DNA of 64,000 bases from Rhabdornis inornatus (lineage: Eukaryota > Chordata > Aves > Passeriformes > Rhabdornithidae): assembly GCA_013397075.1 (NCBI GenBank), contig VWZS01002409.1, forward strand, positions 450,947 to 514,946, read 5' to 3'. A program made the translations under genes and the position numbers. This document shows positions 35,736 through 47,535 of this stretch, piece after piece. Each line of letters starts with the position of its first letter. The stretch's first letter is position 1. The notes below the pieces were generated by a model that saw nothing but the letters and a program-made list of their open reading frames with translations, was not told the DNA's origin and ran no database searches.

Positions 35736-37095
35736 GAGCAGGAGGAGGGAGGCTTGGGCAGATTAGTGAGGGCACAGGACCAGGGATCTATCCTTAAGGA
35801 AATGCCTCCAAGGAGCTCAACTGCTCTGCTGCAGGAATGTGTGTGTTCATTAGAGCAAACCCTGCAAACAGAGCAGCCTGGGCAAAATCCTGCACTCAGC
35901 AGTCGGGATTTTGCCCTGGAAGGGAACCTACCACTGCCTGCAGTAGATGCTTTTTATTTTCAACTGGATCAGCACTTCCAGCTACAGCAGTTCCCTCCGA
36001 TCCTGGTTTCTTCTGGTCTCAGCCCAGTTTCCAGAGCAGATCTTGTGGCCTGCTCCACTTTCCCTGTCCTTGCTTAGATGCCTCTTCCCAGCCCTGAATC
36101 ACTGCCAAGCCCCCACTGCAGCCCCTCAGCCCCAAATCCCTGCTTTCCTGAGGCTCCTGCCATCTCAGATGGCTTTCAGAGAAGGCAAAGGTCTGACAAC
36201 ATGCTCATGTCATGGATCAGAGGGAATCTGGGCTGGGAATGACCATGTGAAGAGCAGCCCTGCTCACACAGCCAGGAGGATCAAGCCCAGCCACGCACAA
36301 AGAAGCCAAGCCAGTTGGAGACTGGGACCAAACCCCATCACACCCACACGGTGCTGGGGTCCCTCAGGCCCTCTGCAATCCCAGCAGGAGTTTGTGAGAT
36401 CCCTTGCAGCCAACGTGTGCCTTTGGAGCTTCACAGGCAGAGCCAGGGTGCCTGGGATTGAAGGATCAAGTGCCTATGGAGGGAGTTGTGTGCCACAGTC
36501 TGCAGTGTGGCTGCAATGCCCATGGAGCCCATCCTGAACCTGCTGCCTTTGCTCCCTTCCTTGGCATGTAGCAGCCTTGCCTGTCCCAGCAGGCTTCTGT
36601 CTCGTGTCTGTGTGTCTGGGGGTGACACAGGAGGGAAACCAGTGCCGAGGACCATGAGCATCCCTCCAGTCTCTGCTCTGGTGTCTCCTCTCCAAGGTCC
36701 CCAGCACCATGAGCATCCCTCTGGTCTCTGCTCTCAGTGTGGCCTCTCTGGGATCCCCAGGATCATCCTTCTGGTCTCTCCTCTGGTTTCACTTCTCTTG
36801 GGTCTTCAGGGGCTTCCCTCTGGTCTCTGCTTTCAGTGTAAACTCTCTGGGTTCTGCAGAACCTCGAGTATCCCTCCAGTCTCTGCTTTGATGTCACCTC
36901 TCTGAGGCCCCCAGAACCACAGGAAGCCCTCTGGTCTCTGCTCTGGTGTCACCTCTCTGTGTCCCCAGTGTGGCAGTGCTCAGTGGTGCTGCAGGTGCTG
37001 CAGGTTTGCTGGCCGGGTGCCTTGGCACAGTCGTGTTCTCTGTTGTTGCAGAAGTGTTGTTGTCCCAGTAAATCACAGCCTGCTCTACTTCCCAG
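35736..37095 (+). other. VWA5B1: Probable 3' UTR of VWA5B1
   Basis: No splice-like interruption or other gene is evident after the stop at 35733-35735. The first plausible poly(A) signal is AGTAAA at 37067-37072, followed by a CA site and a G/T-rich stretch (about 37095-37140). A second AGTAAA lies at 37176-37181, and a canonical AATAAA only at about 37504. The exact end is uncertain. Confidence 0.45.
36625..36960 (+). repeat. Degenerate minisatellite, CCTCCAGTCTCTGCTCTGGTGTC-type units
   Basis: Units containing 'ccatgagcatccctcc', 'gtctctgctctggtgtc' and 'acctctctg' recur about six to eight times with drift, within or just after the presumed VWA5B1 3' UTR. Confidence 0.75.
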
Positions 37096-37199
37096 TGTGA
37101 GTCCTTTGTTTTGGGGTGGGTTCTTGGTGGGTTTCCCTGGCCACTGCAGCTGGTTGGAGCACTGTGTGGCTGTTCAGTAAAATACCCAAAAAAACCCCA

Positions 37200-40100
37200 T
37201 CGTGATTTAGTGTGTGAGTTTAGGTCTGGGTTTCAGAGAGGATAAGGAACTTCCTTCAGGTTTTGGGGAGTTGGGTTTTGCAAGCCCTGGATTGCACAGC
37301 ATTTGGCAAACTGATGGATCCAGGATTTTAAAAATCAGGGGAAATTTGGTTTGATTATTCTGTGAGGCAGAGATGGAGCTGAGAAATCTTCTGCTGTCAT
37401 TCTCCGCACAGTTTATCCTGTCACCTTGGTCAGTGCAAGGAAGCAGCAAAAATCCTGCCTTCATCCCACACCTTCCTTAGTTAGTGTTGTAATTACAGGT
37501 ATTAATAAAGCAGCCATTGTGTTTTCCAATCCAAAGCAGGATGTAGGAGCTCTGCCATCCTTTATTTTCTCCTTGGCAAGCAAGGACCCGCTCGGATGCC
37601 CTCCTGCTTTTGGTGGCCTCTGTATCTCTACATATATCATAAAAAATAGACACTTCTGGCCCAATTTCCTCCCTCTGGACTCCATCTCCGGGGATGGAGA
37701 GGTCTGCCAAGAAGGGAGTTGTTGTCACCAGCCCCAGCATCTCCAGAGGCCCCCTCAGAGCCCCCTCCTTGCATCCAAGGGCATTTTCACCCCACTAAGT
37801 ATTTTCCTTAAAGAAGTGCACTCCGGAGCTGTTGCCGGGGTGACCACAAGCGCCTCATTAAGAGAAATTAGTTTGGATACAGCTGTCAGCTATAGCTTAA
37901 TAAATAACCCCCTTTATGCTGTGTAAATAAATATTTGCACGCAGCGCCTGCACGGGGAGGGAGAGACGTCCCATCCCGGGCAGCCTCGTGCCAAGGGGCG
38001 TTTTGGGGCGAGAATTGGCCAAATTGGGGTTACGGAGAGAGCCCGCAGAGACCCCTCCGTGTCCCCATCACACCCGCGGTGCGCAGATTTTGCTGCTCCT
38101 GTCAGGGCAGCGGCTCCTCCTCCGCAGGGGCTCATTAGCCAGGAGCCGGAGGAGCCTTTTCGTGCTTTGAAGGGTTATGAAACCTGAGGGAGAGGGAGAG
38201 GGGGAGGACGGGAGAGCTTAAAAAAGAGCCGTCGTGTCCCCCCCCGCCCCACCAGCCAGCCGAAGGAAAAGGGCTGGCAGCAGCTCCAGCACAGATTGCG
38301 CCTCTGCCCCGTCCCCCGCCGCCGACGGGGTGCAGAACTTCGCTAGAAAATGACATTTTTAAAAGAATTTGCCGTGCTTGGTGTGCGTGTGTCCCAGGGA
38401 GGGGTGGGAGGGGGGCGCAGAGGTCACACCCCAGCCACAACCCCCCGGCAGCACCCGCTGCTATCCAGGGTCTGTTCCAGATGCTTTTAGCTCCCCATCT
38501 CTCCAAATCTACCTGCGATGCCGGGGAAGGAGTCTGAGCCCACCGAACAAACCCTCACCCCCAAAACCTGAACCAGGGAGCAGCGTGGAGCTGCCTTGTG
38601 TTAACCACAAAAGAGTTTTGTTTCGGGCGTGTTTTTCGCTTTGATTTTCCCCATCCCAGGACCCCGGACATGCCAGCGGGGGATGCAGCCATTTGGTGCC
38701 GTGGGCTCCATCACTCCTAAAATAGAGCCCAGGGGCAGCTTTTGGGTGTCAGAGGCATCTGAGTGAAGTCATGTGGATGTTATGCAAGACTTGATGATAG
38801 GTTGTAAACAGCTATTAAAGTGATTGACAGGCCCAGGACGAAGTTTTGAGGGGGGGGAAGAAAGGGGAAAGATGAGTAATAATGATTAAAATAATTATCA
38901 AATCAAGACGTTCCTTGAATTAGGGGAAAGTTTTGTGAGGAGGGAGGAAGATGAAGAAATCACGTTTGAGTGCTTCCCTGAGCTGGGGGTTGGGAGGATG
39001 GGGCAGATACTGAGCACATAAAGTTTGGAAAGGAGGGTTTTGCTTCTTCAAAATCAGCTAAAAAAGCAATTTCAGCAGAAATTTGGCAGATTTGGGTTCA
39101 CTAAGTGCCACTGGGTGCTGGCACCCCCAAAGCCCAAGGGCTGAGCAGCCCAACGAGAGCAGCCCTGAGTTAATTAGGAGAAACAAGCAGATTACGGGGA
39201 AGACAGCTTCTATTTATATATAAATACTTCAGTAATCAGCAGTGAAGGGCAAGGGAAATCCAATAGAAATATGTGACTGTTTAAGAAGCTTTTTGAGCAA
39301 AATGTTACACAATCAGTTGCATTTGCCTGGGCCTCGGTACAAGTCCCAAGAAATTAAGGGGAAAAAAAGAGTGACCCTGAGCAGAAGGAAAGAGAAGGGA
39401 TTTGTAGAAGCTTCTGCCCATCAGATAAGGGGGAATCTTGGGAGCCTAAATGAAGATGTCAAGGATGCCAGCAGCTCACTTTGACCCCAAGCCCCCCAGC
39501 TTTTCAGCCAGAAGCAGCGAGCTCCACACCTCACGATGCTGGGGGTTATTGGGGAAGTGCAGTTATGTACAGGTGAATTTCACTTGGAAAAAAAGATGCC
39601 TGGAGCTTCTCTGTGTTCCCAGGGTGGTGCTGTCAGTGGGTGCTGACACGGAGCAGAAATAGCTCCCCACGATTTCGCACATCGCCCTCGCTGCCTCCCG
39701 CAGCTCTGCTGCACCCCAGCACAACACAGACTCTGGGGGGGCTCCGGGGTCCCTGGGCTCAGAATCACCTTGACAATGGCTTGGAGTGGCAATCAGAGGG
39801 TTGGATGCTCGCCTTCGGGCTGGCAGCTCTCTGAGCACCTGGGGGTTGTGTCCTTTCGTGTTGTTTCTCCTCCCAGGGCAGCTGCTCTGAGATTTTGGGA
39901 TTTGTTAATTCTGAAGGCAGTTTGAGGCCTGAGACTGAGGTTTGGGGGGTGTCTCAGAGGAGGGATGGGTGCAGAGCTGGGGTGTCTGACCCTGCCAGTG
40001 AGCTGGTTGTCCCAGTGTTGTGCCTTTGGGGTGGCTGCTGTCCCCATAGAGTCATTCCCTATATAAAGAAGGAGGGTGGAAATTTTTCCCCTTGCCTGCA

Positions 40101-40260
40101 AGGAAGCAGCACCACTGCCCAAGAGTCCCTGGTGGGTGTTTGCTTCAGCTCTGGGTGTGCCTGTGGCTTTGCAGTGTGGGTTTTGAGGGAGCTGTATTTA
40201 AATCAGGAGAATCAGCCCCTCTTGTGCAATGACTTCTTCTTCTGGTTTTCTCTTTCTGTG
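37200..40260. other. Intergenic, no gene recognised; some A/T-rich candidate conserved elements
   Basis: No coding exon with family similarity is visible. A GC-richer patch lies at about 38220-38520. The stretch around 38795-38850 ('cagctattaaagtgattgac') and the one around 37855-37910 have the look of conserved non-coding elements, homeodomain-like and low in repeats. That is only an impression without alignment. Confidence 0.35.
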
Positions 40261-40289
40261 CCACCTGCAAAGTTACCTTTGCTGTGAGA

Positions 40290-40804
40290 AGTTTGTGCTG
40301 GGCTGGTGTGGAGGGAGCAGAAGATATTCCTAAATCTGAAAACCCTTTTAAGTCCCCCTGGAAAACCATAGCTTAAAAGATAACAAACTGCTTGTAGAAT
40401 GCTGAACCCAAGAAGGAATACAGACCCCATTGCTGGACCCCTTTTTGTCTATCTGTAATATTAGTGGTTCACTTTCTTTTAGTATCTATAGGCTAGTTTT
40501 GAATGTAAAATCCCTCGTGGATTGGTTAGAATTTAGAATTCCCTTAGCTATTGGTGAAAAGTATAAAACCCTCTAAAGGTATAAAAACCCCTGAAAAAAC
40601 CCTGACCGTTGGATGTGCTAGAATGGATGCCTTCATGGAATAAACCATGGAATTGTGCCTTTCTTCATATTCCAATCTCTTCACCCTGCTGGTTTGAGAG
40701 CATGCTCCAAGCCAAATTCTGTCTGGGCCGAGCTTGGAAGCGTGTTTTGTTGCTGAGGATGCTCGTGGCAGTCTCAGGGATCCCCAGAAACTCGCACCAG
40801 TGAC
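40290..40804 (+). mobile_element. Probable solitary retroviral LTR (endogenous)
   Basis: The block has LTR-like order: a U3-like region, TATAAAA boxes at 40562 and 40580, an AATAAA at 40639-40644, and an end in ...cagtgaca at about 40804. No retroviral coding sequence or second LTR is present nearby, so a solo LTR is the best reading. The left border is approximate, and the family was not identified. Confidence 0.5.
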
Positions 40805-41399
40805 AGGCTGGAATGCACATGAGTCCTGCAGGTGCTTGTGCCCTCCACGTGCAGCCTCTTTGAGTCCCTTGTAATTGTTAAAATTGTTAAATCTCAAGAC
40901 ACAGATATGATATTGCTAATGTTTAAAAAGCCAAGCTCGAGGTCTGTGGGCTTCTCTGCTCATTAAATTAGTTAATTTCTTAGCTTTTTGTTGTGGTTTT
41001 GAATCCTTTCTTTGTACAAGGCAGGAAAACAAGGGGTATGGGTAATGAGAGCTTGTGGGTTTGTGGGGTGGGAAGGACCTGGAGTCAAAATATCAGCTCC
41101 AGTGCTGTGAACACAGCACCTGGGAATGTTGGAAAGGAAGCCTGTGAAGGGTGTAAATCCCTTGGGAAAGGTGACCTGATTGGCTCTGCAGATTCTTACA
41201 ATCATCTCTGGCCATGTTTTCACTGACAGCTGTGGAATTGAGCCGACCCAAAGCACCACAGCAGGCAGAAACAACGTGGTTTTAGGGCATGAACGTGTTT
41301 TAGGGCATGAACAACGTGGTTTATGGAGTGAACAACATGTTTTAGGCTGAGCTGCCCTGTGCCAAACTACCAGGGGCTGGCCAAAGGCAGCCCTGGGTG

Positions 41400-41650
41400 C
41401 TGGTGTGCTGCTGGTTTGGAGGCAGTGCTGGTGTTGTCTGGTTTGGAGGCAGTGCTGGTGTTGTCTGGTTTGGAGGCAGTGCTGGTGTTGTCTGGTTTGA
41501 AGGCAGTGCTGGTGTGGTCTGGTTTGGAGGCAGTGCTGGTGTTGTCTGGTTTGAAGGCAGTGCTGGTGTGGTCTGGTTTGGAGGCAGTGCTGGTGTTGTC
41601 TGGTTTGAAGGCAGTGCTGTGTGGTCTGGTTTGAAGGCAGTGCTTATTCC
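41400..41650 (+). repeat. 27-bp minisatellite, about nine copies
   Basis: The unit 'ggtttggaggcagtgctggt' plus 'gttgtct' (variants gaagg, gtggtct) repeats about nine times with an exact 27-bp period over most of its length. The plus strand is G/T-rich. Because 27 is a multiple of three, frames stay open on both strands, giving spurious GGSAGVVWF and TSTASKPDN repeat ORFs. Confidence 0.95.
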
Positions 41651-42187
41651 CCTGAGAGCAGGACTGGGAGCCCAGGGCTGACACTCACCCACGGGTGTCC
41701 TGCTCCACAGAGGCTCTCCAGAAGCCCAAGCCCTGCAAGATGCTTCCCCAGCACCTGCTTGGTTAAAAGGCTTTAAAAACTGGTTTTCCCCTGGGACTAA
41801 CCCCAATTCCTAGGCTGGAAGTGTCACCAGGAGAGTATTGGGTGCCATAGGACTGGTGTGCAGTGCAGCCTGCTCGCTGCCTTTGGGGGTTCTGGCAGCC
41901 TTTTTACAGCTGTTAAGGGTTGAATTCCTGCTGGTTTTGGTCTCTCCACAAGGATGGTGAAGGGATGGGGTCACTTGGTTTAGCAGTGGCTGCACCATGC
42001 CCTGCTCCAGACCCCGCGGGACTCTGGCCACGGATCCCATCCCAAGGCGTGGCTTTGGGCCGTGGTTCCTGCTCACTTTTCCTTCTCCTTGAGGCTGCAC
42101 ATGCTGCTGCCACTTATGCAAGCGCCGGGAGCCTTGTGTAACAGTGCTGCGGGCGGGGCACGGCCGGGGGATGGCGGCGAGGGGCCC

Positions 42188-42966
42188 GCAGGCATCTGCA
42201 CACCCAGAGCATCCCTATCCTGCATCCCCACACCCAGAGCATCCCTATCCTGCATCCCCACACCCAGAGCAACCTTATCCTGCATCCCCACACCCAGAGC
42301 AACCTTATCCTGCATTCTCACACCCAGAGCAACCTTATCCTGAATTCTCACACCCAGAGCATCCCTATCCTGCATCCTCACACCCAGAGCATCCCTATCC
42401 TGCATCCTCACACCCAGAGCAACCTTATCCTGCATCCCCACACCCAGAGCATCCCTATCCTGCATTCTCACACCCAGAACATCCCTATCTAACATCCCCA
42501 CACCCAGAGCATCCCTATCCTGCATTCTCACACCCAAAGCATCCCTATCCTGCGTTCTCACACCCAGAGCATCCCTATCCTGCATCCTCACACCCAGAGC
42601 AACCTTATCCTGCATCCCCACACCCAGAGCATCCCTATCCTGCATCCTCACACCCAGAACATCCCTATCTAACATCCCCACACCCAGAGCATCCCTATCC
42701 TGCATCCCCACACCCAGAGCATCCCTATCCTGCATCCCCACACCCAAAGCATCCCTATCCTGCGTTCTCACACCCAGAGCATCCCTATCCTGCATCCTCA
42801 CACCCAGAGCAACCTTATCCTGCATCCCCAAACCCAGAGCATCCCTATCCAACATCCACACACCCAAATCATCTCTATCCTGTATTCTCACACCCAGAGC
42901 ATCCCTGTCCAACATCCACACACCCAAATCATCCCTATCCTGCATCCCCACACCTGGAACATCCCT
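42188..42966 (+). repeat. 30-bp minisatellite, about 26 copies, no length change
   Basis: The 30-bp unit is built from 'cacccagagcatccctatcc' followed by 'tgcatcccca'. Across nearly 780 bp the units stay in strict 30-bp register, differing only by substitutions (catcctca, cattctca, caaccttatc, catctaacatc). Units near the right end are more diverged. The period is a multiple of three, so reading frames are open on both strands: 324 codons on plus (HPEHPYPAS repeats) and 292 on minus (MQDRDALGV repeats). The minus strand is G-rich with several GGG runs per unit. I annotate this as a repeat, not a gene. Confidence 0.96.
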
Positions 42967-43398
42967 ATCCGGGCTCTCCCTCCGGATCGTGCCCAGGTGT
43001 GCATTTTCCCGGAGTTCAGGGCTGTAGGATGGATGCTCTGAGGTCTCGTGGCTGTTTGCTCCTGGCTAGAGGCAGGGAAGGTTGTAGCAGAGCTCTTGGC
43101 TTCCCAGCTGGGAATTAAACTGGGAATGCTGATAGACCTGCAATGGGTTGACAGGGATACCTGTGGAGCAGGGGTGGTGGGATGGGGCAGCTCTCCAGTC
43201 TCCCTGGGAGGGCTGTCCTGGAGGGTTTGTGTTGGGCCACAAGTCCCAGAGCCCAGCCTGAGCCTTCCCTCGCTCCCGAGGCACCGAGGTGCAAAGTGAT
43301 TTTTTACCAAACCCTATTTTTGGCTGCTCATGGGGTCCCCCCAAGCTCCCTGCTCATTCCTGCTTCCCAGCACCCGCTGCCGATCTGCGACCGAACCT

Positions 43399-43412
43399 GT
43401 TGCTATGGAAAC
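43399..43412 (+). promoter_or_regulatory. Candidate RFX X-box
   Basis: GTTGCTATGGAAAC is one substitution away from the palindromic X-box consensus bound by RFX factors (GTTGCCATGGAAAC). It lies in intergenic DNA with no promoter identified beside it, so function is unproven. Confidence 0.3.
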
Positions 43413-44559
43413 TGGTTATGGATGCTGAGGATGCTGCCAGGGTCTCATCCTGATCCTGCCTTTTGCCTTTCCTTACCCTGCAGCACAGGGATGGTGCTTT
43501 AGCCCGGGATGAGGCTGGGATCGACTCCACCCGGAGAATCCCGGGAGGTTAAACACCCTGGGGGGTTAAACTCAGCTATAAAGTGTTCCACCCCCATGCA
43601 TTTGTCCAGATCCAGTGGGAATAACCCAAAGGCAGCTTTCCTAAGGCATCTCCTCCAAAACCAGTCATCTCTTGTGGTTTTCCACCCCTCTGAGGATGTT
43701 GTAGGATGCTGTGGCTGGGACTGGATTGCACCCAGGTGGGAACTGAGTCTCATCCCAGCTCCACCAGCACCCTCCAATGTGGTGTCCTGGAACGAGGCTT
43801 CACCCCACCCTGGGCATGCTCTGCTCTGTGTTGGCTTCCCTTGTCTGTGACCGGTGGGAATTGGTGCTTCATGTTTAAAACGATGCTAAGATGAGAAAAT
43901 ACTAATTAATTAGAGCTAGTTGGAAAATCCCAAGTGCTTCCTTGACGTGGCATCAGCAAGAACCTCCTCTGTGTGTGTGTGTTTCCCCCTCCAAAAATAC
44001 ATATTTTAAAAAACACTTTAAATACTTCAATGGTCCCTGGACCTGGCTTTTGTGGGATACTGGTGTGCCCAGCCCTGATGGAACCATCAGGAATTCGGGG
44101 GGCTTGAAGGGGCTGCTGCAGGCTGAGCCCCACCACGTGTCTCTTAGTCAGAGAGTATTTATTTATATTTGAGCAGGTTTGGAGCAAAAATGGGAAACAG
44201 GAGCTGTGGGGGGGGGGACACAAACAGGCTGCACCGGCTGCCCGGGCTGAGTCAGAGCTGGATCAGCCCCATCTCCACACCCGTGACTCACTGCCGGGTA
44301 TTTCAGAGTGTTGTGTCACATGGCCTGTTTGGGGATTTATTTTTGTAGTTTGGTTCTTTTCCTTTATTTTCTTTTATTTCCCCCCACCCCTAGAAGGGGC
44401 TGATGCTTTGAGTTGTGCACACAAAGCACCAAGGGCTCTGAGATGTTCCCAATCTTCTCCCCTTTGCCCATGGGAAGGGGTGAGCAGGGTGGGATGCCTG
44501 TAAAGGAAAGGGCTTTTGTGGGTGTCACATTGATCTCTGCAAAAATTATAGATACACTA

Positions 44560-44640
44560 TTGTATGTATTACATAATACCATGTATATTACATAATATTA
44601 TATAGTATTACATAATGTAATACTATATATATTAATAATT
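44560..44640. repeat. AT-rich stretch with a perfect 15-bp-arm palindrome
   Basis: Within an AT-rich run, 44599-44613 and 44615-44629 are exact reverse complements separated by one base (arms read tatagtattacat...). Copies of 'tattacataat' also recur just to the left. It has cruciform potential. No transcription unit is evident around it, so a terminator role is not claimed. Confidence 0.85.
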
Positions 44641-47234
44641 GAGGTGTTGTAGAATGGAGGGGAGGCCAAATTCCTCTGGTTTTCTTCATATTCCTCCATG
44701 TTCCTGGTGTTCCATCACCAGCATGAATTTCACAGGGCAATTGCTACAAGAGGCACATCCTGCTGAAACTCAGGGGAGGAATTGTCTTGGAAAAATCTGT
44801 GGCAGTGAATCTTCTTCCAAAGCCAGTGAGGCCGGGAACTGGGGCAGCCCTGAGAAGGCAGTGGCCATTCTCACCTGCCCACCGAGGCTCTGGAAATACC
44901 CAAATGTGAGGCAGCACAGACATCCCAACCTCCCAAAAAATACAATCCCCCTCCCAAACACTGACTATTTCTCTGGGAAGGCTTTGGCCAGGTTGCAGAG
45001 CCTGGTGCTGTTCTCAGGTTTGGGTTTTATCTGAGCATCTGCTGCTGCATTTGGCTCCGGCTGGAATTTCTCTTTTTTGGTGAGGTGTCTCCCACTTGTT
45101 ATTGTCATGCAACAGTTTGACACCTGGAGCGGTGTGTAAATGAAGATGTCTGATGTTTCCCTCCTAAGTGGGAACGGCTGTTTAGAATATCCTAGAAAAT
45201 TTTAACTCCAGGCAAAATGAAAATGAGGAGCCTGGGGAGGCAGGCAGCTCCACTCCCAGGCTCCCCGAGGCAGCAGCAGCGGGGATTTGGGGATTTTCTC
45301 GCAGAATATTCCCAAGGTAAGGAATGCCACATCATGGGAGTGTCTTCTCGACCCCTCCGTAAAATTTCTGGTGAACCCAGGAAGGATGTTGCTTGTAGGG
45401 CAGCATTTCCCTGTCCTCTGGAGATGTTTAGCTTGGGGTAGGACACACAAAATTCCTGCCAGTGCTCAGCAGAAGTCTGAGCAGCTGAGTGGCTTGACCA
45501 GATTTGGGAAAAGTGCCCCTCGTTCCCTGTAGGGTCCTGGTGTGGGGATGCCCGTGGGGACACCAGCAGAGCTCAGGGACAACCCTTCCCTGCCCTGCCT
45601 TTCCCCAGCTTTGCTGCCTCTGTGGGTTTGCCCGTTTTAGATGTTTGGGTGCCAGTGTGTGTCCAAATGTCCTGCCTGAATAAACCAGCTGGGAGCACAG
45701 AGCCTCAGTGGCCTCTAGTGGCTGTGGGACAAAGATCCCAGGGAAGGGGGACCCGCAGCCTCAAAGCCCTCCAGAGAAGCAACACTGGGGGTCCATGCCA
45801 GCAGAACACACTCTTGCCATGAGGAAACCCAAAGGCAAAGGTAAAGCCCTCAGCAAAGCTCCAAGGCCATGACTGATGGGGGAGCATCCAGCAGGACGGT
45901 GCTGCACCCCAAATCCCTCTGGGCAAGCCCCATTCCCTTGCAGGGATGGAAGGATGGAGAGATTTTGGGCAGCCACTGGGTTTTTCTCATTCCTGTGTTA
46001 AAAAACAGGGAAAAAACCCAAGTTTTTAAGGAGGGTAAAATTTCTTTCACGTCTTTTTCCATTTTTCATTTTTCTCAAGTGTATTTTCTGTCTAATGCCA
46101 CAGTACAAAACATAAACCCCAGCGGTGAAAACAGCTGAGTGAACGGATCAAAAAGGGTTTGATACTGTTAAAATGAACATTTTCGTGTCTTCTTCACCAA
46201 AGGTCACTAAAGCTGCTTCCTTCTGAGTAATTGTGATTTTTCAACAAGGGAAGAGGGAAGAACTGACCCATTTTATTCCTTAAATCCACGGCATTCAGGG
46301 GTAGGATGGAGCATCCCCTTCTGCAGTCCATGCTGTCCCTCCTCTCTCCCCCCATGATAAATAAATTACTTTAGGAGTGCTGGCCTAGTTTAACATGCCC
46401 TAGTTTTGATGGAGGAGGGGAAAGAAAAAAAAAAAGAGAGAGAATATTTATTTTGGGCAGTTGCTTCATGGGTGTCCTTTTGGGAAGAGCTTTGGGGGAC
46501 TCACCCACTTCCTCTGCTCTGCTTTGCCCTGGCTGCAACACACTACCCTCAATTTTGGTTTCTTTTTCTGAGTTACTGCCTCAGTGATGCAGGAAATGAG
46601 TGGTGGGGACACTGATGCAGCCCCAAAATCGCTGTCCATTGCTCTGAGCCCCCCAGGGCTGGTGTCATGCTGGGGGGCTTCCAGGGGCTGATGCCTTAAA
46701 GCCTGTGGAAAATGAGCAGCTTTAGAGTGAATGAGGATCCACCCTGGTTCTGGGTGTAAGCGGTCAGGGTTGGCTTTGCTGCAGGAGCAGCTGTGTTAGC
46801 ACCTTCCCCCAACGCCAAAATCCCTGGGAAAATGAGATTAAAGCGTGTGTCTGGGCATGGGAGTGGGATTTCACAAGAGCTCTGGGTGTCACTGGGACCT
46901 TTGCATCTCTCTCGTCCCTCTCGCACCCTGCTCTTCCAAAGGTGCCAAGTGTATAAACCTGCAAGCGGCTCTTTTCTGTACATTTTATTTTTTCCTCCTT
47001 TTTTTCCCACCCCTGCCAAAACAAGCAGCCCATATGGGCAGGGTTGGGTGGGGATTTTTGCAGTTTCCATGGGGATTTGGCTCTGGAGCTGCTGGGTGCT
47101 GGCTCCTGGGGTTTGGTTCAGATTTTTTTTTTTTTTTTCCCTCTCTGATCCCTGTAACCGGAGCGTGGTGGTGGCACCAGGCTCCCTTCCCGGCTCCGGC
47201 ATCTCCCAGCCAAGGTCACCGGGGAGACCGTAGG

Positions 47235-47535
47235 CAGCCGCCGCCTGCGTTGGGCCATCTGTTAAATAATGTATGCAATAAACTCCTGCCCCGGGGCCAG
47301 CTTAATCCTTAAATCCTCCTTCAGAATACCATCTCCCGGCCGTGCGGGATACCCGGCTCGGTCTCTTGGGTGCATCTTTCCCCAGCATCCCTCGTGAATC
47401 CCTCTCTCCTCGCCCCTCCACCCCGCATCCTCCCGTACGCGAGCGAGCCGGGCTCTCCTGCTCCATTATTTATGTGCCGTGCATGAAAGATGCATATAAA
47501 AGAGCGGTTTATAATTTAGCAGAATCTCCTCTTCT
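47235..47535. promoter_or_regulatory. Candidate conserved non-coding elements downstream of CAMK2N1
   Basis: Two repeat-free A/T-rich blocks, about 47258-47335 and 47460-47525 (including 'gatgcatataaaagagcgg'), stand out from the surrounding sequence. They lack ORFs of interest. Their nature as enhancers is only an inference from texture and their position 1.4 kb beyond the CAMK2N1 3' end. Confidence 0.25.

Larger units (their letters stand above)
42967..47230. other. Intergenic, no gene recognised
   Basis: No exon with recognisable similarity was found. It holds an RFX-type X-box at 43399-43412, the palindrome at 44599-44629, and scattered simple repeats (A-tract at 46428-46440, T-tract at 47126-47139). 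Confidence 0.5.

Noticed and set aside
42073..43118. Long open frames (292 codons minus, 324 codons plus) of decapeptide repeats
   Set aside because: They follow directly from a 30-bp repeat period; both strands are open equally, and no splice sites, homology or conserved start support a gene.
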